Assembly (NCBI RefSeq): GCF_039975415.1
Contig: NZ_JBDWHD010000010.1
DNA from: Ascidiaceihabitans sp039975415
GTDB lineage: Bacteria; Pseudomonadota; Alphaproteobacteria; Rhodobacterales; Rhodobacteraceae
Strand: one strand, 5' to 3'
DNA length: 64,000 nucleotides
Shown here: positions 18,365-26,763 of the stretch, one piece after another
How positions within the stretch are numbered: the stretch's first letter is position 1
How the letters are laid out: each line of letters starts with the position of its first letter
The notes under the pieces: generated by a model
What the model was told of the DNA's origin: nothing
Database searches by the model: none
The model's input: the letters and a program-made list of their open reading frames with translations, nothing else
Program-made: the position numbers and the translations under genes

Positions 18365-19423
18365 ATGGAAACCAACGACTGTGTCATTAAAATCTCGAAC
18401 GTCTGGAAGATTTTTGGTGGCAGGCCAGACGTCGCGCTACAAGCCATCCGCGACCGGGGGCTAACCAAAGCCGAAGTGCTGTCTGAATTCAACGCCGTAG
18501 TCGGTGTTGCGGACGTCAGCTTGTCTGTCAATCGTGGCGAAATTTTCTGCATAATGGGATTGTCCGGCAGCGGCAAATCCACTTTGGTGCGTCACTTCAA
18601 TCGCCTTCTTGAACCAACTGCTGGCAAGATCGAAATCGAAGGCACAGATGTGATGGCCTTGGGCGCAAAGGAACTACAGGCCTTTCGCAATCGCAAGATC
18701 GGCATGGTGTTTCAGAACTTTGCCTTGATGCCGCACCGGTCTGTTCTGGACAACGTCGCCATGCCGCTTGAAATCCGGCAAATCTCCAAGAACGAACGCC
18801 TGCGCCAAGCCGCCGCAATCCTTGATATTGTGGAACTTGGCGCGTGGGGCTCAAAGTTCGCGCATGAATTGTCCGGTGGGATGCAACAGCGTGTCGGATT
18901 GGCGCGGGCCTTGGCCGCAAACCCCGACGTGCTTTTGATGGATGAACCCTTCTCGGCGCTGGATCCCTTGATCCGCAGACAGTTGCAGGATGAATTCATC
19001 CGCCTGTCCAAAATCTTGAAGAAAACCACGATTTTTATCACCCACGATCTGGACGAAGCCGTTCGCATCGGCGACCGCATCGCCATCATGCGGGATGGAA
19101 AAGTGGTGCAAACCGGAACCGCCGAAGACATCGTGATGAACCCCGCCGATGATTACGTTGCGGATTTTGTAGCTGGCATCTCGCGCCTGAAGGTCGTGCA
19201 TGCACACGCGGTCATGCAGCCGATTGACGCCTACATCGCCAAGTCAGGCCCCGTTTCTGCAAACGCCCGCCACGTCGGTGGCCATGAAACGCTGAGCAAT
19301 CTCATCAATCTTGCCATTGACGACGACAACCCGATCCTTGTGCAGGACGGGGGCCGCGACGTCGGCATAATAACACGAGCAGATTTATTGCGCACTGTCA
19401 TCGAAGGGACAGAGGTATCATGA
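18365..19423 (+). CDS. Glycine-betaine-type ABC transporter ATP-binding protein
   Basis: ProV/OpuAA-like ATPase. Walker A GLSGSGKST, Q-loop VFQNFALMPH, signature LSGGMQQRVGLARAL, Walker B VLLMDEPFSALDP and switch His in THDLDEA are all present. The N-terminal extension with GLTKAEVLSEF and the C-terminal regulatory tail (about residues 270-352, ending VGIITRADLLRTVIEG, CBS-like) are typical of osmolyte/betaine ATPases. The ATG at 18365, with GGTGGGG upstream, is preferred to 18347. Its TGA overlaps the start of the permease. Confidence 0.9.
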   Translation: METNDCVIKISNVWKIFGGRPDVALQAIRDRGLTKAEVLSEFNAVVGVADVSLSVNRGEIFCIMGLSGSGKSTLVRHFNRLLEPTAGKIEIEGTDVMALGAKELQAFRNRKIGMVFQNFALMPHRSVLDNVAMPLEIRQISKNERLRQAAAILDIVELGAWGSKFAHELSGGMQQRVGLARALAANPDVLLMDEPFSALDPLIRRQLQDEFIRLSKILKKTTIFITHDLDEAVRIGDRIAIMRDGKVVQTGTAEDIVMNPADDYVADFVAGISRLKVVHAHAVMQPIDAYIAKSGPVSANARHVGGHETLSNLINLAIDDDNPILVQDGGRDVGIITRADLLRTVIEGTEVS

Positions 19424-20961
19424 TGGACACAACCGTGAACCCGCTGGACGACCCCAACAGCGACGCTGCCATCGCCTATGCCGAAGAACGGCGCACCAAT
19501 ATTCGAACCTTTGTGCGCACCAACCCAGACTACTACATCAAGAATTTCAACAAAATCGGCGGATCATCGCGGTTCACACCCACGCTGAACCTGATGGCGG
19601 GCCTGTTTGGGCCGGTCTGGTTCGGAGCGCGCGGGCTTTGGTCATGGGCGCTGCCGTTTTTAATCCTTGAAGCTTTGGCATTGGTTCAGATTGCCCGTGG
19701 GCTGTTCGGAGATCTGGGTGCCGACGCCATGGCGCGCATCGCGTCCATTGAAGGGACATTAGACCTGCGACGCAGGCAATTGGCAGCCGCCATCGAAGAC
19801 GGTTCAGATAGGATCGATGCGTTCCAGCGCGCCGTTCAGGGGCTAGAGGCCAACATCGGCGGCATGCGCGACGAAGCCGCAGCTATGGCCGCGCAAGGGC
19901 CAAAAATTGCCCTGATTGGTTTGTGTATTCTTCTTGTCACCAAGGCCGTTCAGGCCACTGTCGCCAATTGGGCGCTTGAAGGGCGCTTTTCGGATTGGGT
20001 GTCTGACCGCACCATAAGATCGGGAATGCCGCTGTCCCAGATCGTGTTCAGCGCAATTTTCATGGGGCTGATTGTGTTGGCTGCGATGCTGCACTACAGC
20101 CTGCCGGGGCGCTTCGAACTTCTTGGCAGCTTCCCCACGGATCCGGGTATTCGCCTGACCAGCATTGATTGGGTTGAGACGTTTTTCAACTGGGCCGTCC
20201 TGAACGGAGAAGCCTTGTTCGACGGGATCACCTTTGTGATCCGATTGTTGCTGGACGCGCTTGAGATCGTCTTTGTCAGCACACCGTGGATCGTGATTGC
20301 AGCCTTAATTATCCTTCTGACGTGGCTGACAGCCGGCGTGCGCATGGCGATCTATTCAGGGGCGTTCCTATCCTACATGGGGCTGTTGGGCTTTTGGGAA
20401 AAGGCCATGACGACCCTTGCTTTGCTTGGCACGGCCGCATGTCTTTCGATCCTGATCGGCATCCCTTTGGGTATGTTCGCGGCACGTCGACCGCGCTTTT
20501 ATGCAGCCATTCAACCCATCATGGACTTCATGCAAACCATGCCTGCCTTTGTCTTCATGATCCCGGTGATTGCGTTTTTCGGCACAGGCAAACCCGCCGC
20601 TGTGGTCACCACGATGATTTTTGGCGGCACCCCTGTTGTACGTTTGACCGTGCTTGGATTGCGGGGCGTCCCCGAAAGCGTGCGCGAAGCTGCGATTTCG
20701 TTTGGGGCGAACAAATGGTATCTTTTGACACGGGTAGACCTGCCACTTGCCAGCCCTTCAATACGCGCAGGTATCAATCAGACCATAATGCTGTCGCTTG
20801 CAATGGTGGTTGTGGCATCACTGATCGGTGCGAAAGGTCTGGGTGAGGATGTGCTTGAGGCATTGCAATACGCCAACGTCGGCCAAGGTATTCTGGCAGG
20901 CTTTGCGATCCTGTTCTGCGCGATGATCCTTGACCGGATCGTTCAGGGACAACGCAAGTGA
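19420..20961 (+). CDS. Glycine-betaine-type ABC permease with long N-terminal extension
   Basis: 513 residues, against roughly 280-350 for classical ProW. The C-terminal 260 residues are a standard binding-protein-dependent permease (LLGTAACLSILIGIPLGMFAAR; the EAA-type loop GVPESVREAAISFGANKWYLL). The first roughly 240 residues form a separate module: a short FNPTLNLMAGLFGP-like membrane motif (here FTPTLNLMAGLFGPVWFGARG) and a helical segment with coiled-coil character (about residues 105-160), then further membrane helices. It overlaps the ATPase gene at its start and the hydrolase gene (GTGA) at its end, so it is part of one operon. Confidence 0.88.
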   Translation: MMDTTVNPLDDPNSDAAIAYAEERRTNIRTFVRTNPDYYIKNFNKIGGSSRFTPTLNLMAGLFGPVWFGARGLWSWALPFLILEALALVQIARGLFGDLGADAMARIASIEGTLDLRRRQLAAAIEDGSDRIDAFQRAVQGLEANIGGMRDEAAAMAAQGPKIALIGLCILLVTKAVQATVANWALEGRFSDWVSDRTIRSGMPLSQIVFSAIFMGLIVLAAMLHYSLPGRFELLGSFPTDPGIRLTSIDWVETFFNWAVLNGEALFDGITFVIRLLLDALEIVFVSTPWIVIAALIILLTWLTAGVRMAIYSGAFLSYMGLLGFWEKAMTTLALLGTAACLSILIGIPLGMFAARRPRFYAAIQPIMDFMQTMPAFVFMIPVIAFFGTGKPAAVVTTMIFGGTPVVRLTVLGLRGVPESVREAAISFGANKWYLLTRVDLPLASPSIRAGINQTIMLSLAMVVVASLIGAKGLGEDVLEALQYANVGQGILAGFAILFCAMILDRIVQGQRK

Positions 20962-21710
20962 TACCCCTTGTTATGGTGCATGGCTTCATGGGCGGCAGCG
21001 CCCAATGGGCAAGCGATGTCGTGGCCCTTAAAGACACCTGCGACGTCATCGCCCTGGACCTTCCGGGGTTCGGCGCAAACTGTGACCTTGATCCTATCAA
21101 CACCATCAGTGGTTTTGCCGATTGGGTCATAGAGGAACTTGACGGGCGGGGCGTGGATAGCTTCGATCTGCTTGGGCACTCCATGGGCGGAATGATTGTG
21201 CAGGAAGTGGTCCGCAAAATTCCCCACCGCGTCCGCAAGCTTGTGCTTTATGCGACAGGCGCACAAGGGGTTTTGCCGGGGCGGTTCGAGACCATCGCAC
21301 ACAGCAAAATCCGCGCCCAGCAGGACGGCCCGAATGCAACCGCCCGCCGGATTGCCGCAACCTGGTTTTTGCAACGCGAAGACGCAAAGGGCTATGCAAA
21401 CTGCGCAGACATAGCGGCAAGATCAGGCATTGAAGCCATACTTGCAGGTTTGGATGCGATGCAAGAATGGTCTGGCGTAGACACGCTGGCGGCCATCAAA
21501 TCCGAAACTTTGGTGATTTGGGGTGACCGCGACCGCACTTATGCCTGGGAACAAACGGCGTTGTTATGGCAAACAATCCCGCATGCCCATCTCGCAGTTG
21601 TTCCGGCCTGTGCCCATGCGGTGCACCTTGAAAAACCTGCACTGTTTTCTGGGCTTTTGTCCGACTTCCTGTTGCAAACAAATGAACCGGCGCCGCCGTC
21701 GCGCACTTAA
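20958..21710 (+). CDS. Alpha/beta-hydrolase
   Basis: 250 residues with the alpha/beta-hydrolase nucleophile elbow GHSMGG (Ser about residue 75), oxyanion motif VHGFMGG, acid in WGDRDRTY and catalytic His in CAHAVHLEKP. It starts at a GTG that overlaps the permease stop (GTGA), so it is coupled to the transporter genes. In context it probably hydrolyses an ester, amide or lactone form of the imported compound or a breakdown product. Substrate not predictable from sequence. Confidence 0.85.
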   Translation: MIPLVMVHGFMGGSAQWASDVVALKDTCDVIALDLPGFGANCDLDPINTISGFADWVIEELDGRGVDSFDLLGHSMGGMIVQEVVRKIPHRVRKLVLYATGAQGVLPGRFETIAHSKIRAQQDGPNATARRIAATWFLQREDAKGYANCADIAARSGIEAILAGLDAMQEWSGVDTLAAIKSETLVIWGDRDRTYAWEQTALLWQTIPHAHLAVVPACAHAVHLEKPALFSGLLSDFLLQTNEPAPPSRT

Positions 21711-21792
21711 TCGCCTGAAGGACCCAAGTTGTCTGACAGCTACAGGCCTAAGTGCCCGTTTGCTGACAGCCAAGCAACAACGGCCCAACGGA

Positions 21793-22251
21793 TCAAGACA
21801 AAATCATCTTTACCCGATCATCGAGGTCGGACAGCATTTGTGCAGGCGTGGCGTCTTCCATACGTTCCGCCACCCCCTCAACCTCACCCACGCTTGTGGA
21901 TACACATGACGCCAGGAAACATCCCTTCGCGCCGCCATGCTCTGCTGTGGAATACAAGATTACAGATTCCAAAAAGTCATGGACCGCCTTGGCAATGTCC
22001 TGCCCTGCTTCAAACGCAACGATAGGCGCACAGCCATCGACGTCTGCATACCGATCGATGGTTTTGAGGTAGAGTTCTCGCTTGTCCCCAAACGCAGAAT
22101 ACAAGCTTGGCCCGCTGATCCCCATGGCTGCGGTCAGATCCTTCATCGATGTCCCGTCATACCCTTTGGTCCCAAAGGTATTCATCGCCGCAAGCAACGC
22201 ATCGCCTTCGTTAAAGGTGCGGGGCCGCCCCATTCTTTTTGTATCGGTCAT
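21793..22251 (-). CDS. TetR-family regulator, unusually short C-terminus
   Basis: 152 residues from MTDTKRMGRPRTFNEGDAL (ATG at 22249-22251); upstream in-frame sequence is antisense to the neighbouring gene and is rejected. The TetR helix-turn-helix is intact (TSMKDLTAAMGISGPSLYSAFGDKRELY). The effector domain stops at LDDRVKMILS, about 40 residues before family members normally end, and no continuation is found in other frames. It is divergent from the peroxiredoxin-like gene with only 22 bases between the two starts. It may be a truncated but DNA-binding-competent repressor, or a pseudogene. Confidence 0.7.
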   Translation of the reverse strand: MTDTKRMGRPRTFNEGDALLAAMNTFGTKGYDGTSMKDLTAAMGISGPSLYSAFGDKRELYLKTIDRYADVDGCAPIVAFEAGQDIAKAVHDFLESVILYSTAEHGGAKGCFLASCVSTSVGEVEGVAERMEDATPAQMLSDLDDRVKMILS

Positions 22252-22273
22252 TATATAAGTCAAGAAGCCACCA

Positions 22274-22884
22274 ATGCACACGCAAAAACCAATGCCGGGC
22301 GCGGCGTTCCCTTCGATACAGGTCCCGAAACTGGGCGGGGGGCGTTGGATTTGGGCGCACGCAGCAGTTCCGATCACTGGAAACTGGTGATTGTCTATCG
22401 CGGACGCCACTGCCCCATCTGCACCAGCTATCTGCGAAAGTTGAATGACATTATCCAAGACCTGAAGTCGTTAAAAATGGACGTCGCAGTGGTCTCTGCC
22501 GATAGCAAAGATCGCGCGTCCAAGCACATGGTGCAGATCAACCCTCAATTCCCGGTTGGCTATGACCTGACCATCACACAAATGCAGCAGCTTGGTTTGT
22601 ATATTTCTGGCCCTCGCAATGGCATGGGTGTTGAAGGCCCCTTCGCAGAACCGGGCCTGTTTGTCGTGGATGAAGCAGGCACCACCAACGACATCAATGC
22701 GCTGCACCAGATCTACCACGATGACATGCGCATCCATATGATCGACACCGATGACAACATGGTTCAGCACGACAAGCCCGGCTTCATAGCCATGCTTGAG
22801 GGCATGATCGACGCAAACCGCGGCGCGTCGAACACCCTAAGCCCCAATCCTAATCCTAATCCTAATCCTAAAGAGGTTCTGAAC
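22274..22884 (+). pseudogene. Peroxiredoxin-like (AhpC/TSA-fold) gene with a frameshift at a G6 tract
   Basis: Starts MHTQKPMPGAAFPSIQVPKLGGG from ATG 22274. At the homopolymer 22337-22342 (six G) the frame breaks, and the homologous protein continues in the next frame as ALDLGARSSSDHWKLVIVYRG, with the redox motif HCPICTSYL and VAVVSADSKDRA. One extra G would restore a single reading frame. The downstream part has no stop of its own: it runs through an AATCCT repeat into the next coding sequence. Known relatives are thiol peroxidase-like proteins of about 180-200 residues. This could be a true frameshift, slippage-based phase variation or a sequencing error. Confidence 0.7.
22846..22871 (+). 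repeat. AATCCT hexanucleotide repeat joining two genes
   Basis: Four uninterrupted AATCCT units plus AA (22846-22871), translated as (Asn-Pro)n. A 6-base unit keeps frame, so copy-number change would alter linker length and the distance to the next ribosome-binding site without a frameshift. Confidence 0.9.
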
Positions 22885-23322
22885 ATGAAATTTGCAATTT
22901 TTCTTGCAACATTTGCCTTGGGCGCCAGCGGCACTTTGGCCGACACACCGGCACAAGACAGCCCGCGCGCCGTCAACAATACCTTCAACGCAGCCGCAGC
23001 AGCAGGCGACGCTGATGCCCTTACCAACCTTTACGTCGACGACACATTGTGGATCGCGCAAGGCACGCCCGTGAGCCAAGGGTTGGCCGGACCGCGCCAG
23101 TTGTTCGAATTTGTGACAGCAAACAAAGGGCATGTTACTCACACGATTGATCCTCTCTTTGTGTCGAAAGACGAAACTTTGGCCATTATGATCGGGTCTG
23201 TTGAGGCCGTCGTAGAAAGCGTCGGAATGGATGCCACAGGCACCTATTTGTTTGTCTTGGAACCAAACGATGAAGGATGGGATATCGTCACAGACATGTG
23301 GCACCAACACGTCGTGGAATAA
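22885..23322 (+). CDS. Secreted SnoaL/DUF4440-like protein
   Basis: 145 residues from ATG 22885, preceded by AAAGAGG. Begins with a signal peptide (MKFAIFLATFALGASGTLA, cleavage before DTPAQ), followed by an NTF2/SnoaL-like fold (NNTFNAAAAAGDADALTNLYVDDTLW; ending VTDMWHQHVVE). The same frame is open upstream through the hexamer repeat into the peroxiredoxin-like gene, so ribosomes could read both as one fusion, but an internal signal peptide with its own Shine-Dalgarno argues for separate initiation. Function unknown. Confidence 0.7.
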   Translation: MKFAIFLATFALGASGTLADTPAQDSPRAVNNTFNAAAAAGDADALTNLYVDDTLWIAQGTPVSQGLAGPRQLFEFVTANKGHVTHTIDPLFVSKDETLAIMIGSVEAVVESVGMDATGTYLFVLEPNDEGWDIVTDMWHQHVVE

Positions 23323-23419
23323 CCTTTAAACCCGACAGAAATTCGCAATCGGGCCCAAACTGAATTTCAAATGTATGGTCGCTTGTTAGGCAAACTGGAC
23401 AGCCGTCCCTCTGTCTTTT

Positions 23420-24319
23420 CTAACCCGCAAATTTCCGAAACCTGCGCCCTTCACCGGCGGCCACAGTGGCCCCCGCCAAGACCAAAGGGGCCGCAAGGAC
23501 AAATGTTGTCGAAATGGGCAGGCGGAAAAGGAAGAAATCCGCCAGCAATGGCCAAAGCAGGGTGAGATATTCGAACGGTGCAAGCCGCGATGCTTCTGCG
23601 TAGCGAAATGAAAACGTCATCGCGATATGGGCAAAGCCCCCGAAAAGGCCTGCAAGCACAAGACACGCCAACATAAATACGTCCGGCATGATCCAGCCCC
23701 ACGGAATAGAGATCACCCCCCCAATCATCGACGCGATCACAAAATACAACGCGATGGCACCGGGGTTTTCGGTGCGGTTTAGGCTGCGCACCATGATCAT
23801 CGCCAACGCCGCCAACACTGCCGAAATCAAGCCCAAGCCAATGCCAATCAGGCGCGTCAGCTCCAGCGCCCCCCCGCTCAGTTCCGGCCACACCAATGCG
23901 ACCACGCCCGCAAAGCCAAGCGTCAGCCCGCCGATACGCCAGGTGGTCAACCGCTCTGATAGCAACACCGCTGCAGCCAAAGCCGTCAGTATCGGCGAAA
24001 GCTGCGCCAAAAGGCTGGCTTCAGCGATGTTCAGACGTGCGAGTGCTGCAAAAGACGTGAACAGTGCGATGGCGCCAAAGCTTGCGCGCAAGACGTGATC
24101 CCGGGGCCGTTTTGTGGCCAGCCCGCCGGGAAACTCGCCTCGAACCCAAAGGAATAGGACCAAGGGGATCAGTGCAAAGAAGGACCGGAAAAACACGATC
24201 TCGCCAAGGGGAACATCTGCGCTTATGGCTTTGACGCTGATGAACATGCCAGCGAACAAAAGCCCCGACAGGACCCGCAAGCCGATGCCGTACATCGGGC
24301 GATCTTGGGCTTCGCTCAT
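23420..24319 (-). CDS. EamA/DMT-family transporter
   Basis: 299 residues, ten hydrophobic helices in two EamA repeats (GLRVLSGLLFAGMFISVKAI; ALAMIMVRSLNRTENPGAIALYF). Members export metabolites or amino-acid-like compounds. Its ATG overlaps the stop of the ABC permease (ATGA), making it the last gene of the Opp/Nik-type ABC operon. In metallophore systems such as pseudopaline, an EamA exporter is paired with a Cnt/Nik-type importer, so export of a ligand for the same transporter is possible, but no metallophore synthase is present here. Confidence 0.88.
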   Translation of the reverse strand: MSEAQDRPMYGIGLRVLSGLLFAGMFISVKAISADVPLGEIVFFRSFFALIPLVLFLWVRGEFPGGLATKRPRDHVLRASFGAIALFTSFAALARLNIAEASLLAQLSPILTALAAAVLLSERLTTWRIGGLTLGFAGVVALVWPELSGGALELTRLIGIGLGLISAVLAALAMIMVRSLNRTENPGAIALYFVIASMIGGVISIPWGWIMPDVFMLACLVLAGLFGGFAHIAMTFSFRYAEASRLAPFEYLTLLWPLLADFFLFRLPISTTFVLAAPLVLAGATVAAGEGRRFRKFAG

Positions 24320-25113
24320 TGCTCTGCGTCTTCGTCCGCCAATGAATCGCGCAATGCATCACCGGTCAGGTTGATCGCCAAAACGCACACAACAACCGCC
24401 AGCCCCGGCCACATCATTTGCAAAGGGGTCGACCGCATGTGAATACGCGCATCCAGCAGCATCGTGCCCCACTCCGGCATGGGCGGTTGCACTCCGAACC
24501 CCAAAAAGCCAAGCGCAGATATGCCAAGGATGGCCCGCGCAAACATGCCCGTCCATACGACTGTCAGGGATGGCAACAATGACGGCAGGTAGTGCCACCG
24601 CGAAATAGCCAAAGGTGACAGACCGGCCAGTTTCGCCTGCACAACATAACCGCGCGTTTGGAGCGTCAACCCGATCCCGCGTGCGACCCGTGCATAACGC
24701 ATCCACCCCGTGACGCTTAACGCAAAAATCAGACTGTTGACCCCGCCGCCCAGAACGCCCGCAATCACCACAGCAGCGATCAATTCGGGGAAGGCCAAAA
24801 ACGAATCCGTGACGCGCATCACCACCCAATCCACCGTCTTTCCAAACAATGCCGCCACCAAACCCAGTGCTGTGCCGATAAAAAGCCCGATCAGCGATAT
24901 GACAAATGCCAGCCCCAGTGACCAGCGCGCACCATGCAACAGACGCGAAAGGATATCCCGGCCCAAGGCATCGGTTCCCAACAGCCAATCAAAGCTTGGT
25001 GCATGCAACCGGTTCGGAATATCAATCTCCGTGGGGTCATAAGGCGCAAGCAACGGCCCGAAGACAGCAAGCAGAATGAACACACAAACGAGGCCAAGAA
25101 CGCTACGCATCAT
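24316..25113 (-). CDS. Opp/Nik-type ABC permease (DppC/NikC-like)
   Basis: About 265 residues from MMRSVLGLV (ATG at 25113, overlapping the DppB-like stop); the longer upstream frame is antisense-like and rejected. Family features are the N-terminal LLAPYDPTEIDIPNRLHAPS and LLGTDALGRDILSRLLHGARWSL, and the EAA-like loop VVQAKLAGLSPLAI. It forms the membrane pore with the preceding permease. It is fully coupled in the operon. Confidence 0.9.
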   Translation of the reverse strand: MMRSVLGLVCVFILLAVFGPLLAPYDPTEIDIPNRLHAPSFDWLLGTDALGRDILSRLLHGARWSLGLAFVISLIGLFIGTALGLVAALFGKTVDWVVMRVTDSFLAFPELIAAVVIAGVLGGGVNSLIFALSVTGWMRYARVARGIGLTLQTRGYVVQAKLAGLSPLAISRWHYLPSLLPSLTVVWTGMFARAILGISALGFLGFGVQPPMPEWGTMLLDARIHMRSTPLQMMWPGLAVVVCVLAINLTGDALRDSLADEDAEQ

Positions 25114-26041
25114 GGTCTCCGATACGCGGGTCAATTGTGTGGTAAAGAAGGTCAATAAGAAGGTTGATCGTGACAAACAGCAGAGCTGTCAAAATAACGA
25201 CAGCCTGAACTTTGGGGAAATCCCGTGCACCGATTGCTTGCACTAGAAAACTGCCCAAACCGGGGCGCGAAAAGATCACTTCGATCATCACAGCGCCTTC
25301 TAGTAAAAACGCCAGTTCCAATCCAAAGACCGTCACAACAGGGATCGCGGCATGCGGGGCGACATGGTTGCGTGCAATTCCGCCTGCACTGACGCCTCGC
25401 CGTTCAAACGCAGGCAGGAAAGGTTGCAAGCGCGCTTCAAGGATGCCCGAGCGTATAATCCGCGTCAAAGCCGCCGCTGCCCCAAGCCCAAGCGTCAGCG
25501 CTGGAAGAACCATATGCGCTGTGGTGCGCGCACCCACAGCAGGCAACCACGCCAGCTTGACCGCAAACAACAAGATCAGCAAAAGCCCCAACCAATAGGC
25601 CGGAATAGCGGCCCCAAGGGACGCAAGGGCAACAGCAAGCCGGTCCGGCCACCCCCCTTTATGGCGCGCCGCGACCACCGCGAGCGGTACCGCAATCCCC
25701 ATGCCAATCAAAAGACCCATAAGCGCCAGTGGAAAAGTATAGGACAGTGCCGTGACCAGATCAGGCCAAACCGGGCGCCCTGTGACAGACGACCTGCCAA
25801 AATCCCCTGTCAGAAGCGGGCCAATCCATCCTTGGAACGCGGGCCAGAACCCGCCATCCAATCCGGCCTCTGCGCGCACGATGTCGATAACATCAGCCGT
25901 CACAACCACATCATACCGGGCCATCGCAATCGCAAGTGCAGGATCACCCGGCGCATGCCAAAGCAACGCAAATGTCGCGATTGCGGTCCCGGCCAGAACA
26001 ACCGTCGCCCGTAAGCCCAGTCCAAAAATCGCATGTATCAT
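25103..26041 (-). CDS. Opp/Nik-type ABC permease (DppB/NikB-like)
   Basis: 312 residues. DppB-family permease with the long periplasmic loop after helix 1 (HAPGDPALAIAMARYD) and the conserved SVTGRPVWPDLVTALSYTFPLAL and AFERRGVSAGGIARNHVAPHA segments. The start overlaps the stop of the ATPase gene before it. Pairs with the DppC-like permease to import a peptide, nickel complex or metallophore. Confidence 0.9.
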   Translation of the reverse strand: MIHAIFGLGLRATVVLAGTAIATFALLWHAPGDPALAIAMARYDVVVTADVIDIVRAEAGLDGGFWPAFQGWIGPLLTGDFGRSSVTGRPVWPDLVTALSYTFPLALMGLLIGMGIAVPLAVVAARHKGGWPDRLAVALASLGAAIPAYWLGLLLILLFAVKLAWLPAVGARTTAHMVLPALTLGLGAAAALTRIIRSGILEARLQPFLPAFERRGVSAGGIARNHVAPHAAIPVVTVFGLELAFLLEGAVMIEVIFSRPGLGSFLVQAIGARDFPKVQAVVILTALLFVTINLLIDLLYHTIDPRIGDHDA

Positions 26042-26763
26042 GCCACCGCCTCCAACGCTCCCAAAGCGAAGGCGGCCGTGCGCAATGCGTGACCGTAATC
26101 CGAACGCGGCTCTTGTATGAAGATGTCGGTGGGCGTCGTTTCCTCAACCCTGCCATTGCGCAAGATCGCCATTTCGTTGCTGTAGGCCGCCGCATAGCCC
26201 AGATCATGTGTCACAATCAGGGACGCAAAACCTTCTTCGCGCTGTAAATCCGCGATCAATCTTGCCGTGTGCTTTTGGGTGACCGCGTCCAGCGCAGACA
26301 GCGGTTCGTCAAACAAGACCAACGGCGGTTTTGCAATAAGTGCGCGCAAGATGCCCACACGTTGGGCCTGACCGATAGAGACTTCGGCGGGCCGACGCAG
26401 CAGCACGTCAAGCGGCAATTCCAAACCATCGCACAAACGCGCCAGTCGCTCTTGTGACATCAAAGCCCCTTGCGCGGCCATCGGCTCGGACACAGACCTC
26501 AAAAGCGGCAACGCGGGATTGAACGAGGCGCGGGGTTCTTGCATCACCAAGGCAGGACGGCAGTCAGGCACAGCCGCATTTGCCCAGGTAATTTCTCCCT
26601 GCGCCAGTTTGACCAAGCCCAAAATAGCGGCAATCAACGTCGACTTGCCCGCCCCACTTTCGCCCACAACAGCCAGCGTGCGTCCTGCATCAAGCGACAA
26701 AGACACATCCGTAAGTGTCTGGACCCTGCCCCGTTTTATACAAATATTTTCGACCCTCAGCAT
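26038..26763 (-). CDS. Opp/Nik-type ABC ATP-binding protein (second ATPase)
   Basis: About 241 residues from MLRVENICIKRG (ATG at 26763, overlapping the preceding stop). Walker A GESGAGKSTL, signature VSIGQAQRVGILRAL (slightly divergent from LSGGQ), Walker B LVLFDEPLSALD and THDLGYA. It lacks the C-terminal oligopeptide-binding extension of full-length DppF, as in Nik/Cnt-type small ATPases. Partner of the ATPase at 26757. Confidence 0.88.
   Translation of the reverse strand: MLRVENICIKRGRVQTLTDVSLSLDAGRTLAVVGESGAGKSTLIAAILGLVKLAQGEITWANAAVPDCRPALVMQEPRASFNPALPLLRSVSEPMAAQGALMSQERLARLCDGLELPLDVLLRRPAEVSIGQAQRVGILRALIAKPPLVLFDEPLSALDAVTQKHTARLIADLQREEGFASLIVTHDLGYAAAYSNEMAILRNGRVEETTPTDIFIQEPRSDYGHALRTAAFALGALEAVA

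Noticed and set aside
21937..22336. Long 5' extension of the peroxiredoxin-like frame
   Set aside because: It is antisense to the TetR gene; the real start MHTQKP is in another frame, with the G6 frameshift between.
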